DNA of 64,000 bases from Photobacterium salinisoli (GTDB lineage Bacteria > Pseudomonadota > Gammaproteobacteria > Enterobacterales > Vibrionaceae), in the NCBI RefSeq assembly GCF_003614885.1, contig NZ_QZMS01000011.1, positions 682,001 to 746,000 on the forward strand, read 5' to 3'. This document shows, in pieces, positions 43,408-51,748 of the stretch. Below the pieces are notes generated by a model. That model did no database searches. It was not told the origin of the DNA and saw nothing but the letters and a program-made list of their open reading frames with translations. The position numbers were made by a program, and so were the translations under genes. Position 1 is the stretch's first letter. Every line of letters begins with the position of its first letter.

Positions 43408-43422
43408 ATTTACAGTGTAAAT
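43408..43422. other. parS2-type centromere site C
   Basis: ATTTACAGTGTAAAT, identical to site A, 15 bp before site D, in the 290-bp gap between the hypothetical gene and the end of tmcA. A half-site (ATACAGTGATT) adjoins it. Confidence 0.88.
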
Positions 43423-43436
43423 ACGAGGTGTGACCT

Positions 43437-43451
43437 ATTTACACTGTAAAT
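43437..43451. other. parS2-type centromere site D
   Basis: ATTTACACTGTAAAT, identical to site B, ending 5 bp before the tmcA stop. The C-D pair repeats the A-B pair's order of sequence variants. Confidence 0.88.
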
Positions 43452-43456
43452 TGCAA

Positions 43457-45556
43457 TCAATGAGGGATATTTGTCAGCATATTGCCAACAAAGTGACGCA
43501 AAAATTGCTCAGCCTGCTTTCTGCCGGTAAAACCAAACTGCACCTGTAATTCTGCCCACGATTGTCGCTGAATCACTTTAGCTAACATCACGTCAATACC
43601 AACTTGATCAGTAAGCTCGCCAGACTTCAATCCATGCTGCAGCCAGAGAGACAATTGACCGACAAGCAAGTCGTAACCCAGCCCTCCCTGAGAAAAGTGT
43701 ATCAACTGACGGTATACCGTGTTCGACACTTGCGGTAATTGCGCATGCCACAAACATCGCGAATATAAAGGCAGAAAAACAGCCATATCGAGCAGCCGAA
43801 ACTGTTCACAGGCCTGTGCCAGAAAACTGAGCGAGAAAGAATGTGTTGCCGCATCAAACCAGGAACGTGACGCATCGGATAATGGCAGAACAGACAACAG
43901 GGAATGGCATCCGCTGGCGCCGTCTTTAACAATACCCAACCGAATCGGAACATAGCCAGCGCTCTGCCAGAAAGGTAATAATTCGCTGCTGGCTGCATAG
44001 CTGGTACCCAAAAAGTCGAGTTGATGACGCTCAGCCCATTCTTGAATCTGTCTCAGTAAGGCTGCGCCTATTCCTATCTTGCGCGCATTATCATGAACAG
44101 CAATGCGTAAAATACGTCCGCAATGCTGACTGGCCGCCTCTGCCAGACCAAGGTGTGCAGCAACAGATTGCGCCAGCAAATGCCCTCTGGGCCGGCGTTG
44201 ACCAAGACATATCGACTGGGAAAGTTCTGCAGAGAAGCCACCCTCACGAGAAAGCAACACACAACCGACAATCAGTTCATCCTTTAGAACGACAAAAATG
44301 ATTAAGTCAGGATCGTCCAGAAGTTGCTTAAGGTCGGCCGGTGAGGTCTGATAATGCGCATTGACCAACAAACCAAACAGCTGAGATAACCTGTCGGGTT
44401 GCTCAGTCAGCCATAATGGCGATATCTGCTTATACTGCACCTCCGCGACAGACACAGGTTCAGTCAGAGCGGCTGGCTCGGCATCGAGCAACAAGGTCTC
44501 AAAAAGCCAGTGTTCCAGCGGATCGCCTGCAGCCCACCGAATAGGGGATGTCATGGAACAGGCTCGCCATTGCGGGGTCATGGCATCCAGTACAGATTTA
44601 AACTTAATGGCAAATCCCCGTCCGGTACCTTCATAGCCATGTATCGTCGAGGCAAAGACCACCCTCGAATAGCTAGACAACATCTTCTGCAACAGCGGGG
44701 CAGGGATAGCCGCCGCTTCATCCACAATAAGCAAATCCGCCGAAGGACATTCAGCCAGCAAGTTATCAGGGGCAATAAAACAGAGCTGACTGCCATCGTG
44801 TTCGATCTGATAAGACGAATCAGCAGCGAGTCCTAGGGTATTAGCTGCATGCTGGAATACGGTTTGGGCATTGCGCTGACGAGGCGCAGTCACCAGTATC
44901 TTGCGAGGCTTTTCCTTCATCAGAATACCTGCAGCAATGCCTAAAGCAGAGGATTTGCCGCGGCCGCGATCAGCTGTGATAACCAATGGGCGACGCCTGT
45001 GTCCTGTAACCACCCGTCGGATTGATTCAACGGCATCAAGCTGTTCATCACTCAGGCATCCATAACACCGCTCCGCTATTTCGCAAACGGCAGACGATTC
45101 CGCCGGCAACAGAGGCAAACTGATCTTGCCATCCAGACCGGACTTTATCGTCAGTACCCTATGGCTGGAAAGCTGAGATAAAAAGCGCTGCATAAAGGGT
45201 GACTGCCAATCGCTGGACCTGTCTTCGGGGCCAGGTAACAGCATCACCATCAGACCGCCGCCGCGTATGGTTCCGGCCAAAGCAGCGATTGCCTCAATCG
45301 CTAAGCCCTGGTGCAAATCAACAGTCAGAAAATCACAGTCCTGACCTAACCAGGCCTGCGCTTTTTTGGCCGATACCGAGGACACATTTGGCGGCGCATC
45401 CTCACTCAGCCAAAGGCCATCAGAATAATGCGCCTGAGCAAGCTGAGCCACATTGATCCCCCAACTCAGCTCGCTCTCAATGCAGAGCAGGTAACGATGA
45501 CGGGATTGTTTTGCACGACTGACTAAGTCAGAAATGAAACGAGACAGTTCAGACAT
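43457..45556 (-). CDS. tmcA: tRNA(Met) cytidine acetyltransferase TmcA
   Basis: A 699-residue enzyme that makes N4-acetylcytidine at the wobble position 34 of elongator tRNA-Met, using acetyl-CoA and ATP/GTP. The N-terminal DUF1726-like domain is followed by a helicase-like ATPase with Walker A ITADRGRGKSSALGIAAG (about 190-207) and Walker B LLIVDEAAAIPAPLL. The GNAT acetyltransferase (about 400-520) has LSREGGFSAELSQSICLGQR and RPRGHLLAQSV, then IAVHDNARKIGIGAALLRQI. The tRNA-binding C-terminal tail follows. Length matches the family. It lies downstream of parB2 but is separated by a terminator; its end is flanked by two parS2 sites. Confidence 0.93.
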   Translation of the reverse strand: MSELSRFISDLVSRAKQSRHRYLLCIESELSWGINVAQLAQAHYSDGLWLSEDAPPNVSSVSAKKAQAWLGQDCDFLTVDLHQGLAIEAIAALAGTIRGGGLMVMLLPGPEDRSSDWQSPFMQRFLSQLSSHRVLTIKSGLDGKISLPLLPAESSAVCEIAERCYGCLSDEQLDAVESIRRVVTGHRRRPLVITADRGRGKSSALGIAAGILMKEKPRKILVTAPRQRNAQTVFQHAANTLGLAADSSYQIEHDGSQLCFIAPDNLLAECPSADLLIVDEAAAIPAPLLQKMLSSYSRVVFASTIHGYEGTGRGFAIKFKSVLDAMTPQWRACSMTSPIRWAAGDPLEHWLFETLLLDAEPAALTEPVSVAEVQYKQISPLWLTEQPDRLSQLFGLLVNAHYQTSPADLKQLLDDPDLIIFVVLKDELIVGCVLLSREGGFSAELSQSICLGQRRPRGHLLAQSVAAHLGLAEAASQHCGRILRIAVHDNARKIGIGAALLRQIQEWAERHQLDFLGTSYAASSELLPFWQSAGYVPIRLGIVKDGASGCHSLLSVLPLSDASRSWFDAATHSFSLSFLAQACEQFRLLDMAVFLPLYSRCLWHAQLPQVSNTVYRQLIHFSQGGLGYDLLVGQLSLWLQHGLKSGELTDQVGIDVMLAKVIQRQSWAELQVQFGFTGRKQAEQFLRHFVGNMLTNIPH

Positions 45557-45617
45557 ACTGGCCTCTGATGCTGCAGCAATAGATAGAAGAAACAGGTCTG
45601 TATACTACCAAGCAGAA

Positions 45618-45647
45618 TAAAAAAAGCCACGTCATCAGACGTGGCTT
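45618..45647 (-). terminator. terminator of the parA2-parB2 operon
   Basis: AGCCACGTC-ATCA-GACGTGGCT with a T-run (TTTTTTTATT) on the minus strand, 25 nt after the parB stop. Confidence 0.88.
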
Positions 45648-45671
45648 ACAGATATCAAAGAGACGGTCAGA

Positions 45672-46649
45672 TTAATTAAGGTAATCGGCCAGGTAAGCCA
45701 GTATATGGTCGGCCTGCTGTTCAGAAAGCTTACTCAGTTTGAGCTGGAGTCTGTCACCATCTCTGACGTAGCTTGCTTGTCCGCGCACCAGTTCCACCGC
45801 CTGAGGTTTACTGCTCTGCTGTACTTTAGGACGCACCGACTCGCCGAGTTGCTCAATGTGATTGGTGACTTCGCGGGTAATGCGCGTAATTCCCTGTGCA
45901 TCAACTCGTTGCCAGACTGGTTTATCCTGCTGAGCAAGCTCCTTCACAAAGGCTTTCTGCTGCTCATCATTCAGTGAATAGTAAAGTTTATGCAGCTTAA
46001 CTATGGTCGGCCGACCTAATTCACCCACACTCGGGTAAGCCATTAACAGTTCCATCGGTAAACTGGCTGCTTTCAATGCGCCGCTGACCAGCGCCTCACT
46101 GCACTGGCAAAAGCGGGCCAAGGCTTTTTGATCCGCCACTTTACCGGATGCCAGTAAAGCTTGCATTTCTTTACCGCGCTCAAACAATGACAATGGTTTG
46201 TGTGCGTTGGCCACATCGGAAAGAAACTTAGCATGATCGCTGTTGATGCCTTTGGCTACATAAATCAGAAAATCCTGTTTCGACAACAAGCAGGCCATCC
46301 GCCGCCGGCTACCGTCCAGTACTTCAATCCGGCCGTCATCCAGCCAGCGACCAACGGCCGGGTATTGCTGACCTCGATCTTTCAGCGTGGTTAGAATATC
46401 AGCTAAAGCATGTTCATTCAGAAAAGCCTGCTCACGGGCATTCTGAGCAAACACTTGTGTCTTTTCACCAATCTCACTGGCTTTCACTTTTACCAGTTCA
46501 AACGCTACAGTGGTTTCACCGGCGACCGCCAGTTCAATAACTGCTGCTTTATCTTTTGCCGCGCTCTGTGCCTCTGCCACTGTCGTCGCACGACGCTTAT
46601 CTGCTTTACCAAACAGACGGGCATTCAGATCGTTTGTTTTAATCGCCAC
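45672..46649 (-). CDS. parB: chromosome II partition protein ParB2
   Basis: A 325-residue plasmid-type ParB that binds parS2 sites and cooperates with ParA2 to segregate chromosome II. The ParB/Srx N-terminal CTP-binding region shows ILTTLKDRGQQYPAVGRWLD and RIEVLDGSRRRMACLLSKQD, matching the GSRR motif of type Ia plasmid ParB proteins. A central helix-turn-helix (ALARFCQCSEALVSGALKAA, about 175-195) recognises DNA. The C-terminal dimerisation part follows (DRLQLKLSKLSEQQADHILA). It starts 3 nt after parA ends, so the genes form one operon. Six sites matching the parS2 consensus lie within about 6 kb on either side. Confidence 0.93.
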   Translation of the reverse strand: MAIKTNDLNARLFGKADKRRATTVAEAQSAAKDKAAVIELAVAGETTVAFELVKVKASEIGEKTQVFAQNAREQAFLNEHALADILTTLKDRGQQYPAVGRWLDDGRIEVLDGSRRRMACLLSKQDFLIYVAKGINSDHAKFLSDVANAHKPLSLFERGKEMQALLASGKVADQKALARFCQCSEALVSGALKAASLPMELLMAYPSVGELGRPTIVKLHKLYYSLNDEQQKAFVKELAQQDKPVWQRVDAQGITRITREVTNHIEQLGESVRPKVQQSSKPQAVELVRGQASYVRDGDRLQLKLSKLSEQQADHILAYLADYLN

Positions 46650-46652
46650 CTG

Positions 46653-47870
46653 TTATTTCTCCTGGTTCAAATTGGCCCAGTGACTATGCATGACACGTTC
46701 GAGTTCAAGGCCAACCCGCTGAATCGCGTCCTGGGCAGTCGATAACGTTTTTTTACCGCCTTCAAAATCAGACGTTGTCAGATCGAAAACGGTGCTGTAA
46801 GTATCAGCGCAGGTTTCAAAAGCACGGCTGCGGGGCACTGTCGCCATCATAACCTGCTCCTGAAGCAGATAGTTCATTTCGGTTAATACCGAGACCTGTT
46901 TTTTATTGTCATCTTCGAACATGGTAGGAATCAATCGGATAAACTCCAGTCCATGCCAGTCTTCCGGGAACATTTCATAAACCGTTGGCAAGTGCTGGAA
47001 GAAATTCACCGTAGAGGCCCAGTCAAGACGTTTGGCCGCGCAAGGGATCAGCAGCGCATTTGACGCATACATCGCATTCCACACTAATGGGTCGATATGC
47101 GGACCGGTATCAATCATGATGACATCAAATTCATCTTCTATCTGATCGATAACCCGCTCTTTGAGCAGTTGCACAATATCCAGATTCTGATTTACAGCCA
47201 AGTCCTGCCAGGCATCCGCATTGAACATAGCGTCTTCAGGGAAGGCCGCAATGGTTTTCAGGTTAGGATACTGGGTTGGCATAACCACATTATTCATCAG
47301 AAAGGCTTTATCCGTTGCCTGATCTTCCGGGATATTACCCAGCATAACGTCAACCGCGGAATAAATGTTTTCCTGATCGCCAACACTGATTTGCGGGTTC
47401 AGGAACAGACGAAGAGAACCTTGTGGATCCAGGTCGATTAAACAGATGCGATAGCGCTTATCCAAATCCAAAGCCAGACAAGCCGCCAAGTGAACCGCCG
47501 TCATGGATTTGCCTGTGCCGCCTTTCTGGTTCTGCACATTCACTACCCAGGGTTTACGCTTGCCGGTTTGGCGCTCATGAAAAGCAGGACGCTCTGCCGC
47601 ATCCATCAGCATATGTGCTTCATTCAGCGTGATGGAGTAATGATTGGCGTTATTTTTAGTAAATTGATGGCCCGCTTCTTCCATCCGCGCAATCGCTTCA
47701 TCTAACTTACGACGGGTCAGACCAGAGCGGGTTTCCATGAGTGCTTTTGACATAGAGGGGAAGTGATCATCCCTGCGCTCTTCCAGCACGATTTCAATTC
47801 GATCAGCCTGAACCTGTTTTGTCTGCTCTGCTATCTTGAGCAAATTTTCAATTGTTTCTACCCGATTCAT
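46653..47870 (-). CDS. parA: chromosome II partition ATPase ParA2
   Basis: A 405-residue type Ia ParA. The N-terminal about 100 residues include a DNA-binding helix-turn-helix (SKALMETRSGLTRRKLDEAI) used for operon autoregulation. The deviant Walker A VQNQKGGTGKSMTAVHLAAC (about 110-130) is followed by LIDLDPQGSLRL and IMIDTGPHIDPLVWNAMYAS. The ATG at 47870 fits V. cholerae ParA2 (which begins similarly before TIENL) and follows GTAGGTG; earlier in-frame GTG and ATG codons sit on the Shine-Dalgarno itself. The gene points away from the ori2 region, whose left end would carry its promoter. Confidence 0.94.
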   Translation of the reverse strand: MNRVETIENLLKIAEQTKQVQADRIEIVLEERRDDHFPSMSKALMETRSGLTRRKLDEAIARMEEAGHQFTKNNANHYSITLNEAHMLMDAAERPAFHERQTGKRKPWVVNVQNQKGGTGKSMTAVHLAACLALDLDKRYRICLIDLDPQGSLRLFLNPQISVGDQENIYSAVDVMLGNIPEDQATDKAFLMNNVVMPTQYPNLKTIAAFPEDAMFNADAWQDLAVNQNLDIVQLLKERVIDQIEDEFDVIMIDTGPHIDPLVWNAMYASNALLIPCAAKRLDWASTVNFFQHLPTVYEMFPEDWHGLEFIRLIPTMFEDDNKKQVSVLTEMNYLLQEQVMMATVPRSRAFETCADTYSTVFDLTTSDFEGGKKTLSTAQDAIQRVGLELERVMHSHWANLNQEK

Positions 47871-47882
47871 CTTGTTCATCAC

Positions 47883-48811
47883 CTACAGAGTATTTGTCAA
47901 AATTGTACAACATAAATATACAAAAACAACAAAAAGCTGAACAATTAACTGTGATGAAGCGCTCAAGTAAAAACCATGCCAGATCGGATAAAAGCCGTAC
48001 GAATTGACATAATCCTTGCAAATTAAGGCGTCATTTCTGGCTGTTATGATTCAGACAACAAGCAATAAATTAAAATGTCACAGTGTCACAAATTTACAAT
48101 GTAAAGCAAATGAGGTGGCATTTTAGCTGGAAGCCTGAAAAAAGATGGCTAATCTACAGTCGTTGTCATTTCAACCCGCAAATCACCAAAATAAGCTCAA
48201 TCAATCCGAGCAGAGTTGCCGAAAAAGGCGATAGCATGAGAACAGCAAGAATAATGGAGAAAAAATAAGCATGTTACCTTGATCATGCTTCAGATGATAT
48301 TTGCCGTTTACGCAACGATGATCAAGGGTAAAGCAGACTAAATAGTAGACTGAAAAAGGGACTCTCAAAGCGAGGAAAGATCGGATCAATGATCAAGATG
48401 ATGATCCTCTCCTACACCACGTTCATTTCCTGCGGAAGCATAGGGAAGTACCGCTAATTTACGGTGAATGCCCGATATACCTGAATCAAATCGGATTGTT
48501 ATCCCTACAGCCGGCGGTTATGTCTTGAACCTGCATTACAAACAGCAGGTTGAAATGACAAAACTGACAGCTTGATCATTTTTCCATTACCGGACACATA
48601 TAAAAGCGCTCTGTTATTACGGTGATTGTCTTTCCGAAATCGATGAAATCGACAGCAACAGGGAAGTAACAGCCATAGAAAACGGATTACGCTAAGTCGA
48701 AAGGCTATTACTTGATCATCGTTCTGGGCCCATAAACAGAAAAAAGACCTGAAAAAGAGGGGTGAATAGACAATCCATCGCACTGACTGCTCATCTCCAT
48801 GGTATAACTCT
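47883..48811. promoter_or_regulatory. rctA-like incompatibility/regulatory region of ori2
   Basis: About 930 bp without a protein gene between parA2 and the iteron array. It contains scattered RctB-type 12-mers: 48279-48293 (TTGATCATGCTTCAG), 48312-48325 (inverted), 48389-48396 (inverted, partial), 48572-48585 (TTGATCATTTTTCC) and 48712-48726 (TTGATCATCGTTCTG). It also has TGTCATTTCAA motifs (48164-48174 direct, 48550-48560 inverted) that are candidate 39-mer cores. TTTACGGTGAATG (48458-48470) and TTACGGTGATTG (48617-48628) echo the rctB operator region. In V. cholerae this segment (rctA) titrates RctB and carries 39-mers. Several short open frames here are not credible genes. Confidence 0.8.
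48092..48106. other. parS2-type centromere site E
   Basis: ATTTACAATGTAAAG matches NTTTACANTGTAAAN. It lies 220 bp upstream of parA2, at the edge of the rctA-like region. Confidence 0.8.
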
Positions 48812-49159
48812 GTGGATAACCTGTATAAACACATTGATCATCGTTCTGATACTTCGTTGATCATACTTACAGAGCACTAATGATCATGGTTCTGCGCCTT
48901 GTTTGATCATGCTTACAGAAACATGATGATCACCACTCCGAAAATACATTGATCATACTTCCGGATCATGCAAAAAAATATCTATTTATAATCAGTGTGT
49001 TATAGCTATTTTTTTACACGGATCATAAGATCACACTATCAATTAGATCTTTAAAATCAAAAAGATCATTATTAAAAAGCCTCAATAAAAAAAGCTTTCT
49101 TTCTCAGTATTTTTTTATTATTCTTTTCGGAAAGATGGTCAAATTACGGCGAATGGCAA
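48812..49159 (+). other. oriCII: ori2: chromosome II replication origin (iteron array, DnaA box, unwinding region)
   Basis: A DnaA box (TGTGGATAA, reverse of TTATCCACA) lies at 48812-48820. Six RctB-type iterons follow, starting at 48834, 48857, 48880, 48903, 48926 and 48949, spaced exactly 23 bp, of the form TTGATCATNNTTNNG (the fifth is a variant, ATGATCACCACTCCG). Each contains a Dam GATC. From 48964 to 49131 the sequence is very AT-rich and has ATCA tetramers at 49022, 49030, 49038, 49056 and 49065, three of them on an 8-bp period, like the ATCA repeats to which RctB binds as single strands in the V. cholerae unwinding region. TTACGGCGAATG at 49144-49155, next to the rctB ATG, is a candidate autorepression operator. 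Confidence 0.93.
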
Positions 49160-51163
49160 ATGAAATCTACGGTTACGCGTGATGAGAAATATGATGAAAA
49201 GATCCTGATCTCAGCTCCCCGATCACACAAAGACGGACATTTATTTGCCATTCCTCCTGCTCTTGTCGACTGGTTACCCCAGTATCAACACTTCAAAGGT
49301 GTAACCAGAAGCATTATTGAACTGCTGAACCTGATTTCCTTACGTGGACTGTCCAGCCAGGACGGCATAGTATCAACCACTGAGTTGGTAGAAGCCACCG
49401 AAGGTCAGCTTACCCGTGCGGCCATACAGCAACGTTTACGTGCCGCTGTAAGCATCGGCTTATTCAACCAGCAACCGGTCCGTTTCGAAGAAGGGCTGGC
49501 AGGCAAGACCATGCTGCATCACTTCATTAATCCCGCTCTTTTGGTTTCTCAGTTGGGTACGGCCAGCCTGCAGTCTGCTCAGAGTAAAGAACAGGAAAAA
49601 CAAAAACGTTCCAAAGCATTAGCCCAGAATCAGGTCAATAAACGATTATTGAATGAATATGGTCTGGGCACGCCGCCTATGATGCCTGACGAAGCCGATC
49701 AGATTGTTGTCTCACCCACCAGCTGGGCGGGAATTATTGATCAGGCTCTGGCACCGCCACGCACCAAGAAAAGCTATCAGAAATCTATGGTAGCAATATC
49801 TGGCACGCGCGCAATTATTGAAACACGATCATCAAAAGCGATCATGACGGTAGACGACATGATGACGCTGTTCGCGTTGTTTACCCTGACAGTGCAATAC
49901 CATGATCATCATTTGTCGGATTATGAACTGCAATCCCGGCACATGAGCAATAAAACACCGATTTACATCACAGATATTCTGGCACTGCGCGGTAAGAAAG
50001 ACAGTGGACCGGCCCGTGATTCGATCCGCGAAAGTATCGACAGGATCGAGTTCACCGATTTTCAGCTGCATGAACTGACTGGCCGCTGGTTAAGCGAGAA
50101 TATGCCGGAAGGCTTTAAAAGTGATCGTTTTCGTTTTCTGGCCCGGACCATAACGGCATCGGAAGAAGCGCCGCAGGAAGGTGAAGATGGCGAAATCCGC
50201 ATCAAACCAAATCTGTACATTCTGGTCTGGGAGCCTTCGTTCTTTGAAGAGTTGCTGACCAGGGACTATTTCTTCCTGTTTCCACCGGAGATTCTTCGCC
50301 AGCATACTCTGGTTTTCCAGTTATATACCTTCTTCCGCAGCCGGATGTCACGCCGTGGCCATGACAGTATGTTGCTGAGCGAACTGAACCAGAAACTGGC
50401 CCGCAATATTGAATGGCGTCGTTTTTCTACCGATCTGATCCGCGAGCTGAAAAAGCTGGCTGAAGGCAAGGTGACTGAGTCCTTGTTTGCGGTCAACCTG
50501 TGGGGCTATCACCTGACGATCAGCCCGTCGGAAGGCAAGGCGTCGCGTTATCAGGACTATAACATTGAGATCAAATGTGATGCCGATGAAGTGATCCGCT
50601 TCTCCCGGGCCAAGATGCATAATGAAGGGAAGCGATCCATGGCCCCCACCATGCCTAACCCGCTCCGCAATGAGATCCTGCCCCGTCAGGAGCTGGAGCA
50701 GCTTTCTGAGATCATTGACGGTGAGTTTGAACCTATTCAGCGTAAAGAAGGGCGGCCAAAGGGGCGCTTGGGTCGACGGGTTAAACTCAGAAAGCATCTG
50801 GTCGAGATCAATGCAGATGAATTAACCATTGTCCTGTCGAAGTATACCTCTCAGGAAGCCCTGCAACGCAGTATCACAGCTTTGTCTGCCATGTCCGGTC
50901 ATCCTGTCAGTGTGATTACCGAAGAGTGCCAGGCCTTTATGGACAAGCTTGACTGGCTGCGTGTCAGTGGCGAGGTGATGCCATACGAAACCCTGAGTAA
51001 AACGGTCGAGCTGTTTAACAGTCAGCATGATGAGCGTCACCTGTCGATAGAAAAGCTGATCTCAGGCTTAGCCGTACGCCGTAAGGTCTGTAAGTTAGTG
51101 TTTGAAGGCCACATCAATGACCAGGTACTGACGGCCCTGGATGACATTGCCAGCGGCAGATAG
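49160..51163 (+). CDS. rctB: RctB, chromosome II replication initiator
   Basis: A 667-residue initiator specific to Vibrionaceae chromosome II. It binds the double-stranded 12-mers and single-stranded ATCA repeats to open ori2, and 39-mers for inhibition. Recognisable conserved stretches are HKDGHLF, FKGVTRSIIELLNLISLRGL, GQLTRAAIQQRLRAAVS, APPRTKKSYQKSMVAISGTR, MPEGFKSDRFRFLARTITAS, YFFLFPPEILRQHTLVFQLY and LGRRVKLRKHLVEINADELT. These agree with the V. cholerae protein as I remember it over most of the length (658 residues there). The winged-helix domains 1-3 and the C-terminal dimerisation/regulatory part are complete. It lies directly downstream of the iteron array and the putative operator. 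A strong terminator follows at 51362. Confidence 0.97.
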   Translation: MKSTVTRDEKYDEKILISAPRSHKDGHLFAIPPALVDWLPQYQHFKGVTRSIIELLNLISLRGLSSQDGIVSTTELVEATEGQLTRAAIQQRLRAAVSIGLFNQQPVRFEEGLAGKTMLHHFINPALLVSQLGTASLQSAQSKEQEKQKRSKALAQNQVNKRLLNEYGLGTPPMMPDEADQIVVSPTSWAGIIDQALAPPRTKKSYQKSMVAISGTRAIIETRSSKAIMTVDDMMTLFALFTLTVQYHDHHLSDYELQSRHMSNKTPIYITDILALRGKKDSGPARDSIRESIDRIEFTDFQLHELTGRWLSENMPEGFKSDRFRFLARTITASEEAPQEGEDGEIRIKPNLYILVWEPSFFEELLTRDYFFLFPPEILRQHTLVFQLYTFFRSRMSRRGHDSMLLSELNQKLARNIEWRRFSTDLIRELKKLAEGKVTESLFAVNLWGYHLTISPSEGKASRYQDYNIEIKCDADEVIRFSRAKMHNEGKRSMAPTMPNPLRNEILPRQELEQLSEIIDGEFEPIQRKEGRPKGRLGRRVKLRKHLVEINADELTIVLSKYTSQEALQRSITALSAMSGHPVSVITEECQAFMDKLDWLRVSGEVMPYETLSKTVELFNSQHDERHLSIEKLISGLAVRRKVCKLVFEGHINDQVLTALDDIASGR

Positions 51164-51361
51164 GAAGCAATATCAAAGATTTCAGTCAAATCTGAGTCAA
51201 ATCAATATGTTTTGACATTACGATGACATTAGATGCAGAAAAAAAGCCAAAATAAATCTTGATATAACCTTTGTCCCTTTCGATGAGAAAGGTAACCCCT
51301 GGCAAGGATGGCGGGTAAGTTATCTTGTGAGTCTCTCGAAAATGCAATATGTGAGTTTGTT

Positions 51362-51390
51362 GCGAGCCCGTCCCGGCTCGCTTTTTTTTG
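51362..51390 (+). terminator. terminator of rctB
   Basis: GCGAGCC-CGTCC-GGCTCGC followed by TTTTTTTT, about 200 nt after the rctB stop. The 51164-51361 stretch in between is AT-rich, with no gene that I can support; a long 3' untranslated region is likely. Confidence 0.88.
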
Positions 51391-51594
51391 TCTGTTTTTC
51401 AGGCCACGGAATATGTCATGCCCCTCAGGACAAGGTAGTGCATTGCGCGAAACGCTAAGCGTGCTCACGAACCAGGCCTTGTACTTTTCCTATGTGCTGG
51501 AGCCAAGAGAAAGGGTATGACTTTTACCAGCCCTGCCTTGATCAGCTTTCCGCTAAAATAATCGTATTTGTGAGACTAAATCTCTATCAGGGCC

Positions 51595-51609
51595 GTTTAC
51601 ACTGTAAAC
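51595..51609. other. parS2-type centromere site F
   Basis: GTTTACACTGTAAAC matches NTTTACANTGTAAAN. It lies between rctB and the efflux operon. A TTGATCAGCTTTCC (51538-51551), one base off the RctB 12-mers of the 32-kb cluster, is close by. Confidence 0.85.
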
Positions 51610-51748
51610 CGGCTCAGTCATTTCTCTGCGTCCTACTTCTGCCGCCTCTCATCGCCATTGACAACACGTCAAAAAATCGCTGCTGGCTATACTTAACTGG
51701 AATCGACCACATCATTGTTGTTTCGCCTCTGTTCACAGGAGCACTTGG

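Noticed and set aside
51164..51361. Possible small RNA in the stretch after rctB.
   Set aside because: Apart from the final terminator I see only weak stems (CCTTTC...GAAAGG), which is not enough to separate an sRNA from an ordinary 3' untranslated region.
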